NCBI GenBank assembly: GCA_035293945.1
Contig: DATGLV010000039.1
Span: 186,001-250,000 of the forward strand
DNA from: VAZQ01 sp035293945
GTDB taxonomy: Bacteria > Pseudomonadota > Alphaproteobacteria > Rhizobiales > Xanthobacteraceae
DNA: 64,000 nucleotides
Reading direction: 5' to 3'
Part shown: positions 8,875 to 17,544 of the stretch, piece after piece
How positions within the stretch are numbered: the first letter of the stretch is position 1
How the letters are laid out: every line of letters starts with the position of its first letter
Made by a program: the position numbers and the translations under genes
The notes under the pieces: model-generated
Told to the model about the DNA's origin: nothing
Database searches by the model: none
Seen by the model: only the letters and a program-made list of their open reading frames with translations

Positions 8875-9729
8875 GTGACCCGTTCCCCTGCGCGAACGAC
8901 CCTGTCGGCGGTTGTGCTCGCCGTGGTCGTGGCTTGCGCCGCCAACCAGAGCGCCCATGCGCAAGGCAGGCTCGATGCCAACTATACGGCCACTCTTTCC
9001 GGCATCCCGATCGGCAAGGGCTCGTGGACGATCGATGTCGACGATGACCAATTCTCCGCGACTGCAAGCGGCGCGACTTCCGGCCTGTTGCGCGTGTTCG
9101 CCAGCGGTCAAGGCAATAGTGCGGCGCACGGCAGCATGACCGGTGGGCAGCCGATGCCCTCGACCTATACGTCCACCATTGTGGCCGATAACAAGGCCGA
9201 CCAGGTTCGTATCCTGTTCAGCGGCGGCAATGTGAAGGAATACCTGACCGATCCGCCGACGACCCCGAGCCCAGAGCGCGTTCCGATCACCGAGGCGAAC
9301 CGCAAGAACGTGTTCGATCCGATGACCGCGTCCTTGATGCGGGTTTCCGGCAACGGCGATACTTTCGCGCCGGAGGCCTGCCAGCGCACGATTCCGGTTT
9401 TCGACGGCCGCATGCGCTACGATCTGCAGCTTGCCTTCAAGCGCCTGGACAAAGTGAAATCGGAGCGGGGCTATCAGGGCACGGTCGTGGTCTGCGCGGT
9501 CTATTTTTCTCCCGTCGCCGGGCATGATCCGGGGCGCAGCACGATCAAGTATCTGGTGGCGCAGCGTGACATGGAAATGTGGTTGGCGCCGATTGCCGGG
9601 ACGCGGCTGATGGTCCCGTATCGGGCGCAAGTGCCGACCCCCATTGGGCTTGGAGTCTTGCAGGCGACGCAGTTCGTCTCGATTCCGCGCCCGCCTGTGC
9701 CCACCGCGTCCAACCTGAAGACGCAGTAG
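8875..9729 (+). CDS. Exported DUF3108 protein
   Basis: A 284-residue protein of the DUF3108 family; no biochemical function is known to me. With the GTG start at 8875 it begins with a standard signal peptide (Arg, then LSAVVLAVVVACAAN, ending SAHAQG), and GGAAGGA lies upstream. An ATG at 8779 would place 32 polar residues before that signal and is less likely. The body has the family pattern YTATLSGIPIGKGSW, FDPMTASL, and a C-terminal APIAGTRLMVPYRAQ. The protein is probably periplasmic. It ends right before a 29-bp tandem duplication. Confidence 0.85.
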   Translation: MTRSPARTTLSAVVLAVVVACAANQSAHAQGRLDANYTATLSGIPIGKGSWTIDVDDDQFSATASGATSGLLRVFASGQGNSAAHGSMTGGQPMPSTYTSTIVADNKADQVRILFSGGNVKEYLTDPPTTPSPERVPITEANRKNVFDPMTASLMRVSGNGDTFAPEACQRTIPVFDGRMRYDLQLAFKRLDKVKSERGYQGTVVVCAVYFSPVAGHDPGRSTIKYLVAQRDMEMWLAPIAGTRLMVPYRAQVPTPIGLGVLQATQFVSIPRPPVPTASNLKTQ

Positions 9730-9731
9730 GC

Positions 9732-9789
9732 GCGGATAAAATCAGGGTTTTGCTTCCGTTGCGGATAAAATCAGGGTTTTGCTTCCGTT
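9732..9789. repeat. 29-bp perfect tandem duplication
   Basis: Positions 9732-9760 and 9761-9789 are identical, joined without a spacer, and start three bases after the DUF3108 stop. The unit contains GGATAAAATCAGGG. It resembles a replication-slippage duplication and is non-coding. The following 248 bases up to the helicase hold no gene. Confidence 0.95.
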
Positions 9790-10037
9790 AACGGATGACT
9801 GCGGAAATGGACGGGCGCCGCTCGGTCTCGATACCCGATATGGTGGCACTTTGCAGCAGTGCCCCGACATATCGCCGTGAACGAATTTCGACAGGGACAG
9901 AGTCACTGATTCGCTCGCGATTCGTTCCAGACTCGTTCTACTGCTTAAGGCGAGGTCCTTCCGCCGTCGCATTGTGGTACATAACGCTCGGTTAGGGTGC
10001 CTTCGAACACGCCCCTTCCGCTTTCTCCGGACAGCAA

Positions 10038-13000
10038 ATGCCTATTTCCTTCTCTTCGCCGGCTGCTCGCGATTCCCGCGCTCGCGGGGCAGGTGTCACC
10101 GCCGTTCTCGGACCCACCAATACCGGCAAGACGCATCTCGCCATCGAACGCATGCTGGGCCATTCCTCCGGCATCATCGGCTTGCCGCTGCGGCTGTTGG
10201 CGCGCGAGGTCTACAACAAGATCGCCGAGCGAGTCGGCCCCGAGGCGGTCGCGCTGGTGACCGGTGAGGAGAAGGTCAAGCCGGCCAATCCGCGCTTCTG
10301 GGTCTCGACCGTCGAAGCGATGCCGCGCGATCTCGACGTCGCCTTCGTGGCGATCGACGAAGTGCAGCTCGGCGCCGATCTCGAACGCGGCCATGTCTTC
10401 ACCGACCGCATGCTCAATCGCCGCGGACGCGAGGAGACCCTGGTGCTCGGCGCGCAGACGGTGCGTCCCATGGTCGAGCGCTTGTTGCCGGGTGCGCATG
10501 TGCTGACGCGGCCGCGCCTGTCGCGTTTGGAGTTCGCCGGCGAGAAAAAGCTCACGCGGTTACCGCGCCGCTCGGCGGTGGTCGCGTTCTCCGCCGAGGA
10601 GGTCTACGCCATCGCCGAGCTCATCCGCCGTCAGCGTGGCGGGGCCGCCGTGGTGATGGGGGCGTTGAGCCCACGCACACGCAACGCGCAGGTTGCGCTC
10701 TATCAGTCCGGCGATGTCGAGTATCTGGTCGCCACCGATGCGATCGGCATGGGGCTCAATCTCGATGTTGATCACGTTGCCTTCGCCTCCGACCGCAAAT
10801 TCGACGGTTATCAGTTTCGCCGCCTCAATCCGGCCGAGATCGCGCAGATCGCCGGTCGCGCCGGAAGAGCCACGCGCGACGGCACCTTCGGCACCACCGG
10901 GCGCTGCGCGCCGTTCGAGACCGAGCTCGCGCAGGCGCTCGAAAGCCATTCGTTCGAGCCCGTGAAGCTATTGCAGTGGCGCAACACGGCGCTCGATTTC
11001 TCCTCGCTTGGTGCCCTGCAGGCGACCCTTGCGGTGATACCGGAGGAGGGCGGGCTCACCCGCGCGCCGGTGGGCGAAGACGTTCTGGTCCTGGATCACC
11101 TGTCGCGCGACGAAGATGTGCGCGAATTTGCTGTTGGCCGCTACGCGGTCGAGCGGCTCTGGGAGGTCTGCCAGGTCCCCGACTATCGCAAGACCTCGCC
11201 GGCCGCGCATGCGGAGCTGGTTGGCACCATCTACGGCTACCTGATGCGCGAAGGAAAGATTCCGACTGATTGGTTCGCCAATCAGTTGGCGCAGGCCGAC
11301 CATACCGGCGGCGACATCGATACGATCTCCAACCGCATCGCCCATGTGCGCACCTGGACCTTCGCAGCCAATCGTCCGGATTGGCTCGCCGATCCCGAGC
11401 ACTGGCAGGAGGTGTCTCGGGCGATCGAGGACAAGCTCTCCGACGCGTTGCACGAACGACTGACCGAGCGCTTCGTTGATCGTCGCACCAGCGTGCTGAT
11501 GCGGCGCCTGCGGGAGAATTCGGCGCTCGAGACCGATATCAGCAAGACCGGCGAGGTCGTGGTCGAAGGCCACGTCATCGGCCGCCTCGATGGATTCATG
11601 TTCACGCCTGCGGCTTCGGCCGCCGGTTCCGAGGCCAAGGCGCTCGCGGGCGCCGCCCAGAAGGCGCTTGCCGGCGAAATTGACGCCCGCGCCGCGCGCC
11701 TCGCGCAAGCCGCCGACGAGCAGTTCGTGCTTGCCGCCGACGGCGTCGTTCGCTGGCTCGGCCAGGCGGTAGCCAAGCTCGTCGCCGGCGAGGAGGTGCT
11801 CAAGCCGCGGCTGCGGCTTATCGCCGACGAGCACCTGAGCGGCGCTCCGCGCGACCTCGCGCAAGCGCGGCTCGAGCTCTGGCTCAAGGCGCATCTCGAG
11901 AAGGTGCTCGGGCCGCTGTTCCAGCTCGCCGCCGCCGAGGAGATCACTGGAATTGCCCGCGGCGTCGCCTTCCAGTTGGTCGAAGCGCTCGGCGTGCTCG
12001 ACCGCCGCAAGGTCTCCGATGAGGTGAAGGGGCTCGATCAGCCGGCGCGCGCGACCCTGCGCAAGTTCGGGGTGCGCTTCGGCGCCTACAGCGTTTACAT
12101 CCCGCCGCTGCTCAAGCCGGCGCCACGCGTGCTCGCGTTGCAGCTCTGGGCGCTCAAGCATGCGGAGCGGGGCCTCGCGGGCCTCGAAGCGATCGAACGT
12201 CTGGCTGCGAGCGGCCGCACCTCGATTGCGGCCGACAAGGAAGTGGACAGCGCGCTTTATCCGATCGCCGGCTATCGCCTCTGCGGCGAACGGGCCGTGC
12301 GTGTCGATATGCTCGAGCGCCTCGCTGATATCATCCGCCCCGCTATGGCCTGGCGGGAAGGTGCCCCGGGCGCCAAACCCGCGGCCGCGTTCGATGGCTC
12401 GGGGGCGTTCACCGTCGTGGTCGGAATGACCTCGCTCGTCGGCTGCGCCGGCGAGGATTTTGCCGCGATCCTGCGCTCGCTCGGCTACCGAATGGAGAAG
12501 CGCCCCAAGCCGCCGGCGCCTGCCGTTGCGGCCGCGCCGATTTCGGCCGAGGCCGCACCTGCCGAGCCGCTATCGGAGCCGGGGGAGCCGCGAGGAACAG
12601 CCGAGCCGACCGCTGCGGATAGTGCCGAGGTGTCGACCGAGCTCTTGCGCGAAGTCGCGATCGAAGAGACGCCGGTGGAAACGGCAACCGAGCTTGTCGC
12701 CGAAGGAGCCGCGCCCGCTGCGCCGGCCGCGGAGCCACAGGTTGCCGAGACGGCCCCGCCCGCTGAAGCGGAGGCTGAGCCGGCGGTGGATGCAGCCGCC
12801 GCGGAGCCGCAGCCCGCATTGGCGGCGCCGGAGGTCGAGGTGCCCGCCACCGCGGAGGCGGTCGAGCCGGTGACAGGCGGCGAAAAGCCTCCGGAGGAAT
12901 TCATCGAGGTTTGGCGGCAGGGCCGTCCTGAGGGTGCTCGGCGGCATCGCCGGCCACCACGCGCGCGCCCCCGTCTGCCGGCTCGGCCTGAAGGCGCAGA

Positions 13001-13415
13001 CAGCGCTACCCCGCAGGCGCCAGTGGCGGCCGAGCTTGCGGCTCCCGGCGAAGCGCCGGCGACTGCAGCGGAGCCGGCGGATGGGGCGCGGCGCGACCGC
13101 AGGCCGCGCCGGCACCGAGGTGCGCGCCCGGATAGCCGCTCGGAGGAACACCCGCAGCGCAAGGGTTTCGAGGAGCGGCGGCAGGAGCGGGGCCCTCGCC
13201 CCGAGCGCGAGGGGAGTGGCGAGCGGCAAGGCCGTGGCGAGCGCGCCCCGCGCGGTGATCGTCCCGACCGTGACCCCGAGCTGCGCGCCAAATATTTCAA
13301 GGGCCGCGGTGACAATCGAGACCGCCATGATAAGGCGCCGGACCCGAATTCGCCTTTTGCCAAGCTCGCTGCGCTGAAGGAGCAGCTCGAGGCGAACGCC
13401 AAGGAGCGACGCTGA
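10038..13415 (+). CDS. SUV3-like ATP-dependent RNA helicase with disordered C-terminal tail
   Basis: A 1,125-residue superfamily 2 helicase. Walker A GPTNTGKTH is at 25-33, the Walker B DEVQ box at 107-110, and motif VI shows as QIAGRAGRATRDG near 280. The order and the DEVQ form match the SUV3/MgpS-like group, the mitochondrial degradosome helicase relatives kept in alphaproteobacteria. From about residue 820 the protein turns into a low-complexity Ala/Pro/Glu stretch, then an Arg/Asp/Gly-rich tail (about 960-1125) likely to be disordered and RNA-binding. A role in RNA turnover is inference. The S4 gene follows by 28 bases, suggesting an operon for RNA metabolism. Confidence 0.9.
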   Translation: MPISFSSPAARDSRARGAGVTAVLGPTNTGKTHLAIERMLGHSSGIIGLPLRLLAREVYNKIAERVGPEAVALVTGEEKVKPANPRFWVSTVEAMPRDLDVAFVAIDEVQLGADLERGHVFTDRMLNRRGREETLVLGAQTVRPMVERLLPGAHVLTRPRLSRLEFAGEKKLTRLPRRSAVVAFSAEEVYAIAELIRRQRGGAAVVMGALSPRTRNAQVALYQSGDVEYLVATDAIGMGLNLDVDHVAFASDRKFDGYQFRRLNPAEIAQIAGRAGRATRDGTFGTTGRCAPFETELAQALESHSFEPVKLLQWRNTALDFSSLGALQATLAVIPEEGGLTRAPVGEDVLVLDHLSRDEDVREFAVGRYAVERLWEVCQVPDYRKTSPAAHAELVGTIYGYLMREGKIPTDWFANQLAQADHTGGDIDTISNRIAHVRTWTFAANRPDWLADPEHWQEVSRAIEDKLSDALHERLTERFVDRRTSVLMRRLRENSALETDISKTGEVVVEGHVIGRLDGFMFTPAASAAGSEAKALAGAAQKALAGEIDARAARLAQAADEQFVLAADGVVRWLGQAVAKLVAGEEVLKPRLRLIADEHLSGAPRDLAQARLELWLKAHLEKVLGPLFQLAAAEEITGIARGVAFQLVEALGVLDRRKVSDEVKGLDQPARATLRKFGVRFGAYSVYIPPLLKPAPRVLALQLWALKHAERGLAGLEAIERLAASGRTSIAADKEVDSALYPIAGYRLCGERAVRVDMLERLADIIRPAMAWREGAPGAKPAAAFDGSGAFTVVVGMTSLVGCAGEDFAAILRSLGYRMEKRPKPPAPAVAAAPISAEAAPAEPLSEPGEPRGTAEPTAADSAEVSTELLREVAIEETPVETATELVAEGAAPAAPAAEPQVAETAPPAEAEAEPAVDAAAAEPQPALAAPEVEVPATAEAVEPVTGGEKPPEEFIEVWRQGRPEGARRHRRPPRARPRLPARPEGADSATPQAPVAAELAAPGEAPATAAEPADGARRDRRPRRHRGARPDSRSEEHPQRKGFEERRQERGPRPEREGSGERQGRGERAPRGDRPDRDPELRAKYFKGRGDNRDRHDKAPDPNSPFAKLAALKEQLEANAKERR

Positions 13416-13443
13416 ATCCCTCCGCACACCGGATCGCGGCACA

Positions 13444-13818
13444 TTGGATCGACAGCGGATTGACAAGTGGCTTTGGCATGCACGCGTGGTCCGCACGCGT
13501 TCCGCGGCCGCCGGGTTGGCGGGATCTGGCCACGTGCGGATCAACGGACAGCGCGTCGACGTGCCCAGCCGCCCGGTGCGCGTGGGGGATGTGGTGACGG
13601 TGGCACTCGACCGCACGGTTAGGGTGCTCAAGGTCACGGCCTTTGCGGAACGGCGTGGCTCGGCGGAAGATGCGCGCATCCTGGTGGAGGATTTGACCCC
13701 GGCCCCGACCGCCGCATCGGCAGCACCTGCAAACGGGCTGCGGACGCCAGGCACCGGGCGGCCGACCAAGCGCGACCGGCGGGCGATTGCCCATTTCAAG
13801 GGCGAAGATGAACCTTAA
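13444..13818 (+). CDS. S4-domain RNA-binding protein (HslR/Hsp15-like)
   Basis: A 124-residue protein with an S4 domain at 1-60 (RIDKWLWHARVVRTRS, then SGHVRINGQRV), the pattern of Hsp15/HslR, which rescues stalled 50S subunits with peptidyl-tRNA. The start appears to be TTG at 13444; there is no ATG or GTG in the right place and the family starts exactly here. The tail (about 90-124) is Pro/Ala- and Lys/Arg-rich, with GRPTKRDRRAIAHFK. It lies 28 bases after the helicase and is probably co-transcribed. Confidence 0.88.
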   Translation: MDRQRIDKWLWHARVVRTRSAAAGLAGSGHVRINGQRVDVPSRPVRVGDVVTVALDRTVRVLKVTAFAERRGSAEDARILVEDLTPAPTAASAAPANGLRTPGTGRPTKRDRRAIAHFKGEDEP

Positions 13819-13972
13819 GCCAGGGGGATCCTGTGCCGGCTCCTCGGCGTCTGGCAAATCGATGGATCCCGTCTATGTATTTTCCACGAGTAATCTGTGG
13901 GAGCATTAACCAGGGATCGGAATTTGGCGCGGCTTGCATGACAGAAATTCGAATTTATTTGGCCGTAAAGCT

Positions 13973-14000
13973 TTGATTTTCGCGAGAAATGTGCTATATC
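13973..14000 (+). promoter_or_regulatory. Sigma70-like promoter candidate upstream of carD
   Basis: TTGATT (13973-13978) and TATATC (13995-14000) are separated by 16 bases in a locally AT-rich stretch. This is the best -35/-10 pair seen in the 470-base gap before carD. A hairpin with a T-run follows at 14036, so transcripts from here would pass a possible terminator before reaching carD. Confidence 0.4.
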
Positions 14001-14035
14001 TGTGAAAAATGAGCACTAACCCCCTATATCTCCGC

Positions 14036-14060
14036 GCTCCCAGTAAGGGAGCATAATTTT
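14036..14060 (+). terminator. Terminator-like hairpin in the carD leader
   Basis: GCTCCC (14036-14041) and GGGAGC (14047-14052) form a 6-bp stem with a 5-base loop, followed by ATAATTTTTT. It may end transcripts from the helicase/S4 unit, or act as an attenuator in the carD leader if the upstream promoter is real. The right arm GGGAGC could also serve as a ribosome site for the open frame starting at 14061. Confidence 0.5.
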
Positions 14061-14291
14061 TTGGGGGTTTCCGAGGAACCGTCAGAACAGGGGCGTGAGA
14101 CCCACGCGCGTATCGTGGCAGGAAGAACGCGTCATAGGACGAAGAAGAGTTCTGCTGGGGAGACCCGGCGAACCAAGAAGGCCGGCCCCCGCCGGAGGAC
14201 ATCACACCCTCCACGTAGCAACGCGCCGCGTGGAGCCCCCGTGGCCAAATCGTTCGGGCGCAAGCCGGACGGTGAAGGAGCAACTTCAGGT

Positions 14292-14861
14292 ATGACCAAC
14301 AAGAAGACGACCCAGCGTCAGGGCTTCAAGACCGGCGAATTCATCGTCTATCCGGCGCACGGCGTCGGGCAGATCATGGCGATCGAGGAGCAGGAAGTCG
14401 CGGGCGCCAAGCTCGAATTGTTTGTGATTCATTTCGTCAAGGACAAGATGACGCTCCGCGTGCCGACGGCGAAGACCGTTGCGGTGGGCATGCGCAAGCT
14501 TGCCGAGCCGCCGGTGGTGAAGCGGGCGCTTGAGACCTTGAAGGGGCGCGCCCGCATCAAGCGCACCATGTGGTCGCGCCGAGCGCAGGAATACGAGCAG
14601 AAGATCAATTCCGGCGATATCGTTCAGATCGCTGAGGTCGTGCGCGACCTTTATCGTTCCGAGTCGCAGCCGGAGCAGTCCTACAGCGAGCGTCAGCTTT
14701 ACGAGGCTGCGCTTGATCGCCTCTCGCGCGAGATCGCGGCGGTTCAGCGCATCACCGAGACCGAAGCCGTCAAGGAGATCGAGGCGGCGCTTGCCAAAGG
14801 ACCGCGCCGCGGCCCGGCCAAGCCCGAGGACGAGACGGTCGTGGAGGACGAAGCGGCCTGA
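14292..14861 (+). CDS. carD: CarD family transcriptional regulator
   Basis: Binds RNA polymerase beta subunit and stabilises open promoter complexes, mainly at rRNA and growth genes. The RNAP-interaction (RID/Tudor-like) domain is at about 10-70 (FKTGEFIVYPAHGVGQIMAI), followed by the helical DNA-binding part with MWSRRAQEYEQKINSGD and LYRSESQPEQSYSERQLYE. ATG 14292 gives 189 residues, the usual size. The frame is open upstream to TTG 14061, with a Lys/Arg-rich stretch, so a longer form with a basic N-terminal extension cannot be excluded. A strong terminator follows at 14931. Confidence 0.93.
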   Translation: MTNKKTTQRQGFKTGEFIVYPAHGVGQIMAIEEQEVAGAKLELFVIHFVKDKMTLRVPTAKTVAVGMRKLAEPPVVKRALETLKGRARIKRTMWSRRAQEYEQKINSGDIVQIAEVVRDLYRSESQPEQSYSERQLYEAALDRLSREIAAVQRITETEAVKEIEAALAKGPRRGPAKPEDETVVEDEAA

Positions 14862-14930
14862 AGGCTGTTTCGCGCCGGTCGCGCTACTCTGTTACCCGGC
14901 TACCCTGTTACCTAGAAATCTGCACCAAAG

Positions 14931-14962
14931 GGCTCGGCCATGCGGCCGGGCCTTTTGTTGTT
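14931..14962 (+). terminator. Rho-independent terminator of carD
   Basis: GGCTCGGCC (14931-14939) pairs with GGCCGGGCC (14944-14952), a 9-bp stem with one G-U pair and a 4-base loop, followed by TTTTGTTGTT. It lies 70 bases after the carD stop. Confidence 0.9.
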
Positions 14963-15075
14963 GGGCTCCAATCGTCCGGTAGGATGTCTTGTCCTGCCCC
15001 AACATGAATATGGTTAGGCCATAATTAAACTCCGTTTGCGATGAATCCCTTGCCATAGAACGCAAATATCGGGGG

Positions 15076-15993
15076 GTGTCGGGGATGGGGTGGCGGCCGC
15101 AACGCGCGAGCAGCTTTTGGGCACTGGCGATCATTGGGGCCGGCGTGGCGGCGGGCCTCGCCGCAGGCCTGAGCGCAGATCCGCAGGATAATCAGCCCGG
15201 GACGACAGCGCAGCCCTCTCCGGCTGCGATTGTCGCGATGCGGTTTGCGGCTGCGGGCTCGGCCCCGGCGGATCCGGACGTCACCGCCGCGGTTCCGGCG
15301 CCCGCCGCGCCAGTTCCCTCCGGCTATGTGCTCGCGAGCGCCGATACCACAAACCTCTTCAATCCCTATCCAACCTACGCGATCTCAACGTCGGCGGCTG
15401 CGCCCGCCAGTTCCGCTCAGTCCGATTCCTCCACGGTCGCCTCTCAAGCGGCGCCGGTGCACGCAGCCGCGATCAGCGCCCCCGCAGCCGATATGGCTGC
15501 GGTGAAGCCGCCTGCGGCAACTCCGCCTACGGCAATGCCGGGCCGCGGCACGCTGCCGCCGCAACTGGCGAATGCGGATGACCAAATCCCTGCCAGCGCG
15601 CTCGCATATGCGGCGCCCGTAGCGGATGAAGCGACATTGCCTCCGGGTGCCGCCGTGACCGTGGCTCCGCCCAAACGCCCGGCTCCTGTCGTGCATCCCT
15701 CGACGCCCACCAATGCGGTGCTCAACAGTGCGCAGATTGCCAGCATCAAGGAGCGGCTCAAGCTCACGTCCTATCAGGATCAGCTTTGGCCGCCGGTTGA
15801 GTCCGCGCTCAAGGAGATCACTTGGCAACGCAAAGGCAACGCGCACCCCACCATCGATCCCAATAGTGCGCCGGTGCAGCGGCTCAAATCCGCGGCAGTC
15901 CCGCTGATCATGAGCCTCAACGCTGATCAGAAGGAAGAGGTGCGCAGCATCGTGCGCCTGATGGGTCTCGAGAACTTGGCAGCGGCGTTCTAA
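15076..15993 (+). CDS. Ala/Pro-rich membrane-anchored hypothetical protein
   Basis: I do not recognise a named family. The 305-residue protein starts with GTG 15076 (or ATG 15085, close to a G-rich ribosome site). One hydrophobic anchor (about 14-33) is followed by a long Ala/Pro/Ser linker (about 35-215) and a conserved-looking helical C-terminal domain (about 220-305) beginning LNSAQIASIKERLKLT and YQDQLWPPVESALKEI. That domain resembles the LTXXQ/Spy-like helical repeats of envelope proteins, but the match is weak. A periplasmic location is likely. The following gene is convergent. Confidence 0.75.
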   Translation: MSGMGWRPQRASSFWALAIIGAGVAAGLAAGLSADPQDNQPGTTAQPSPAAIVAMRFAAAGSAPADPDVTAAVPAPAAPVPSGYVLASADTTNLFNPYPTYAISTSAAAPASSAQSDSSTVASQAAPVHAAAISAPAADMAAVKPPAATPPTAMPGRGTLPPQLANADDQIPASALAYAAPVADEATLPPGAAVTVAPPKRPAPVVHPSTPTNAVLNSAQIASIKERLKLTSYQDQLWPPVESALKEITWQRKGNAHPTIDPNSAPVQRLKSAAVPLIMSLNADQKEEVRSIVRLMGLENLAAAF

Positions 15994-16005
15994 TCACGCT
16001 GCCTA

Positions 16006-17001
16006 CTACTTAAGCTCGATCGGGCCGAGCGTCTTCGCGATCGTGGCGATCTGGGCCCGCTGAGCCGCGACTGCGGCGGCGAGCTCGTCCGGCCCGCCCG
16101 GGTTGGGAACCTGTGCGGTCGCGGCCAGCCGCTCAGCGATCGCTGGATCGCCCGCCGCTGCCGCGACGTCAGCCCCGATCTTCTCGCGCAGTTGTTTGGG
16201 CATAGTGCGCGGACCGAACAGCCCGACCAAGCCCTCCACCTCGAGCGCCGGGAAGCCGCTTTCGCGGGCGGTCGGGACACCCGGTACAATCGTTGTGCGC
16301 TCATGGCCGTTCACAGCCAGCACCTTGACGCTGCCGGCTTGGACGCGCGGCTGCAGGATGGCGTAGGACGACATCATCACCTGCAGGCGGCCCTCCGACA
16401 GATCGGTCGCCGCCTGCACGATGTCGCGGTACGGCACTTTGGCGATGTCGAGGCCGGCGGTCTTGACGAAATAATCGAAGGTGAACTCGGTGATGCCGGA
16501 GACCACCGCGGCATTAAGCTTACCGGGATTGGCGCGCGCATATTTCACGAAGTCGGCAAGCGTGTCGATCTTGAGCGAGGTCGGCACCCCGATCGCCAGG
16601 ATGGTGTTGGAGACGCGCGCGATCGGCGCCAGGTCTTCCGGCACATAGGGCAGCTTGGCGTATTGCAGCGGATGAACTGTGAAGTTCCCGGCCGGCGTGA
16701 ACAGCAAGACGTGGTCGTCGGCCGCGCTGACGAAGGCCTGGATTGCCACCAGGCTGTCGGCGCCCGGCCGGTTCTCGACTACGACCGGCTTGCCCCAACG
16801 CGCAGGCAGCCGGTCGGCCAACAATCTTGCGCCGATGTCGACGCCCGATCCAGGGCCGAGCGTCACGATGAATCGCACCGCCCGCTGCGGCCAGGCTTGG
16901 GCCGGAGCCTGTGCGTGCGCCGATGTGCCTGCGAGCAGCAGCGCCGCAACGCAGGCGATGAGTCTCACAGCGAGTGCGGCACGCAAGCGCATCACGACCA
17001 T
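16006..17001 (-). CDS. Bug/TctC-type tripartite tricarboxylate transporter binding protein
   Basis: A periplasmic solute-binding protein of the Bug/TctC family (331 aa). ATG 17001 has GGAGG upstream and gives a clean signal peptide ending in SAHAQ. The mature start WPQRAVRFIVTLGPGSGVD, the PGADSLVA stretch and the C-terminal PNPGGPDELAAAV are family features. No TctA/TctB membrane subunit lies in the window, so it is an orphan. It lies 29 bases after the VOC gene and is probably in one operon with it, which hints at uptake of an aromatic or carboxylate substrate handled by that enzyme (inference). Confidence 0.9.
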   Translation of the reverse strand: MVVMRLRAALAVRLIACVAALLLAGTSAHAQAPAQAWPQRAVRFIVTLGPGSGVDIGARLLADRLPARWGKPVVVENRPGADSLVAIQAFVSAADDHVLLFTPAGNFTVHPLQYAKLPYVPEDLAPIARVSNTILAIGVPTSLKIDTLADFVKYARANPGKLNAAVVSGITEFTFDYFVKTAGLDIAKVPYRDIVQAATDLSEGRLQVMMSSYAILQPRVQAGSVKVLAVNGHERTTIVPGVPTARESGFPALEVEGLVGLFGPRTMPKQLREKIGADVAAAAGDPAIAERLAATAQVPNPGGPDELAAAVAAQRAQIATIAKTLGPIELK

Positions 17002-17030
17002 GGTATCCTCCGGATTCCTGGAACCAAATC

Positions 17031-17414
17031 TCACGCTTCTGCCTTGGCGGCCTCGGGCCGCATCTCCTCATAGCCGTTCTCAGAAATATCAAAATTGTTG
17101 CCGTCCGGGTCGATCGCCCGATACTCCGCGTAGTGACGGTCGCCCGGACGCCGCTGTGGGGCGCGATAGCCCAGCTCCTCGCAACGCGCCACGATCTCCT
17201 CGTTGTCGTCGACCAGGAAGCCGAAATGATTGAAGCCGGACGGCTTGCCGTCCATCTTGTTGGTGTGGATCGACAGGTTCATGTAGCCGTCGGTGAGTGA
17301 GATGCCGCCGTTCTTGGCGCGGTGCACGACCTTCAATCCCATCACGTCGACATAGAATTTTGCAAGCCTTTCGACATCCGTGGTGTGAAACACGATGTGA
17401 CGGATCTTGGCCAT
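17031..17414 (-). CDS. VOC family (glyoxalase/dioxygenase-like) protein
   Basis: A 127-residue single-module vicinal oxygen chelate protein. It starts with KIRHIVFHTTDVERLAKFYV, with a possible metal-ligand His in the first strand. FNHFGFLVDD and the C-terminal YRAIDPDGNNFDISE complete the fold. Members are glyoxalases, extradiol dioxygenases or resistance proteins, and the sequence alone does not decide. It is the first gene of a likely two-gene operon with the downstream Bug-type binding protein. Confidence 0.88.
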   Translation of the reverse strand: MAKIRHIVFHTTDVERLAKFYVDVMGLKVVHRAKNGGISLTDGYMNLSIHTNKMDGKPSGFNHFGFLVDDNEEIVARCEELGYRAPQRRPGDRHYAEYRAIDPDGNNFDISENGYEEMRPEAAKAEA

Positions 17415-17544
17415 GGGTTTTCCTCGACGTGGCTGGCGCGCAGCGAAGGGCGACGCTATCGTTGCCCCTTATTGCTGAAACCGGATGCTCGCAGCAAATG
17501 GCCTCATGAACAAGTCCTGCACGCAAATCCGGAAAGCAGGCCCG

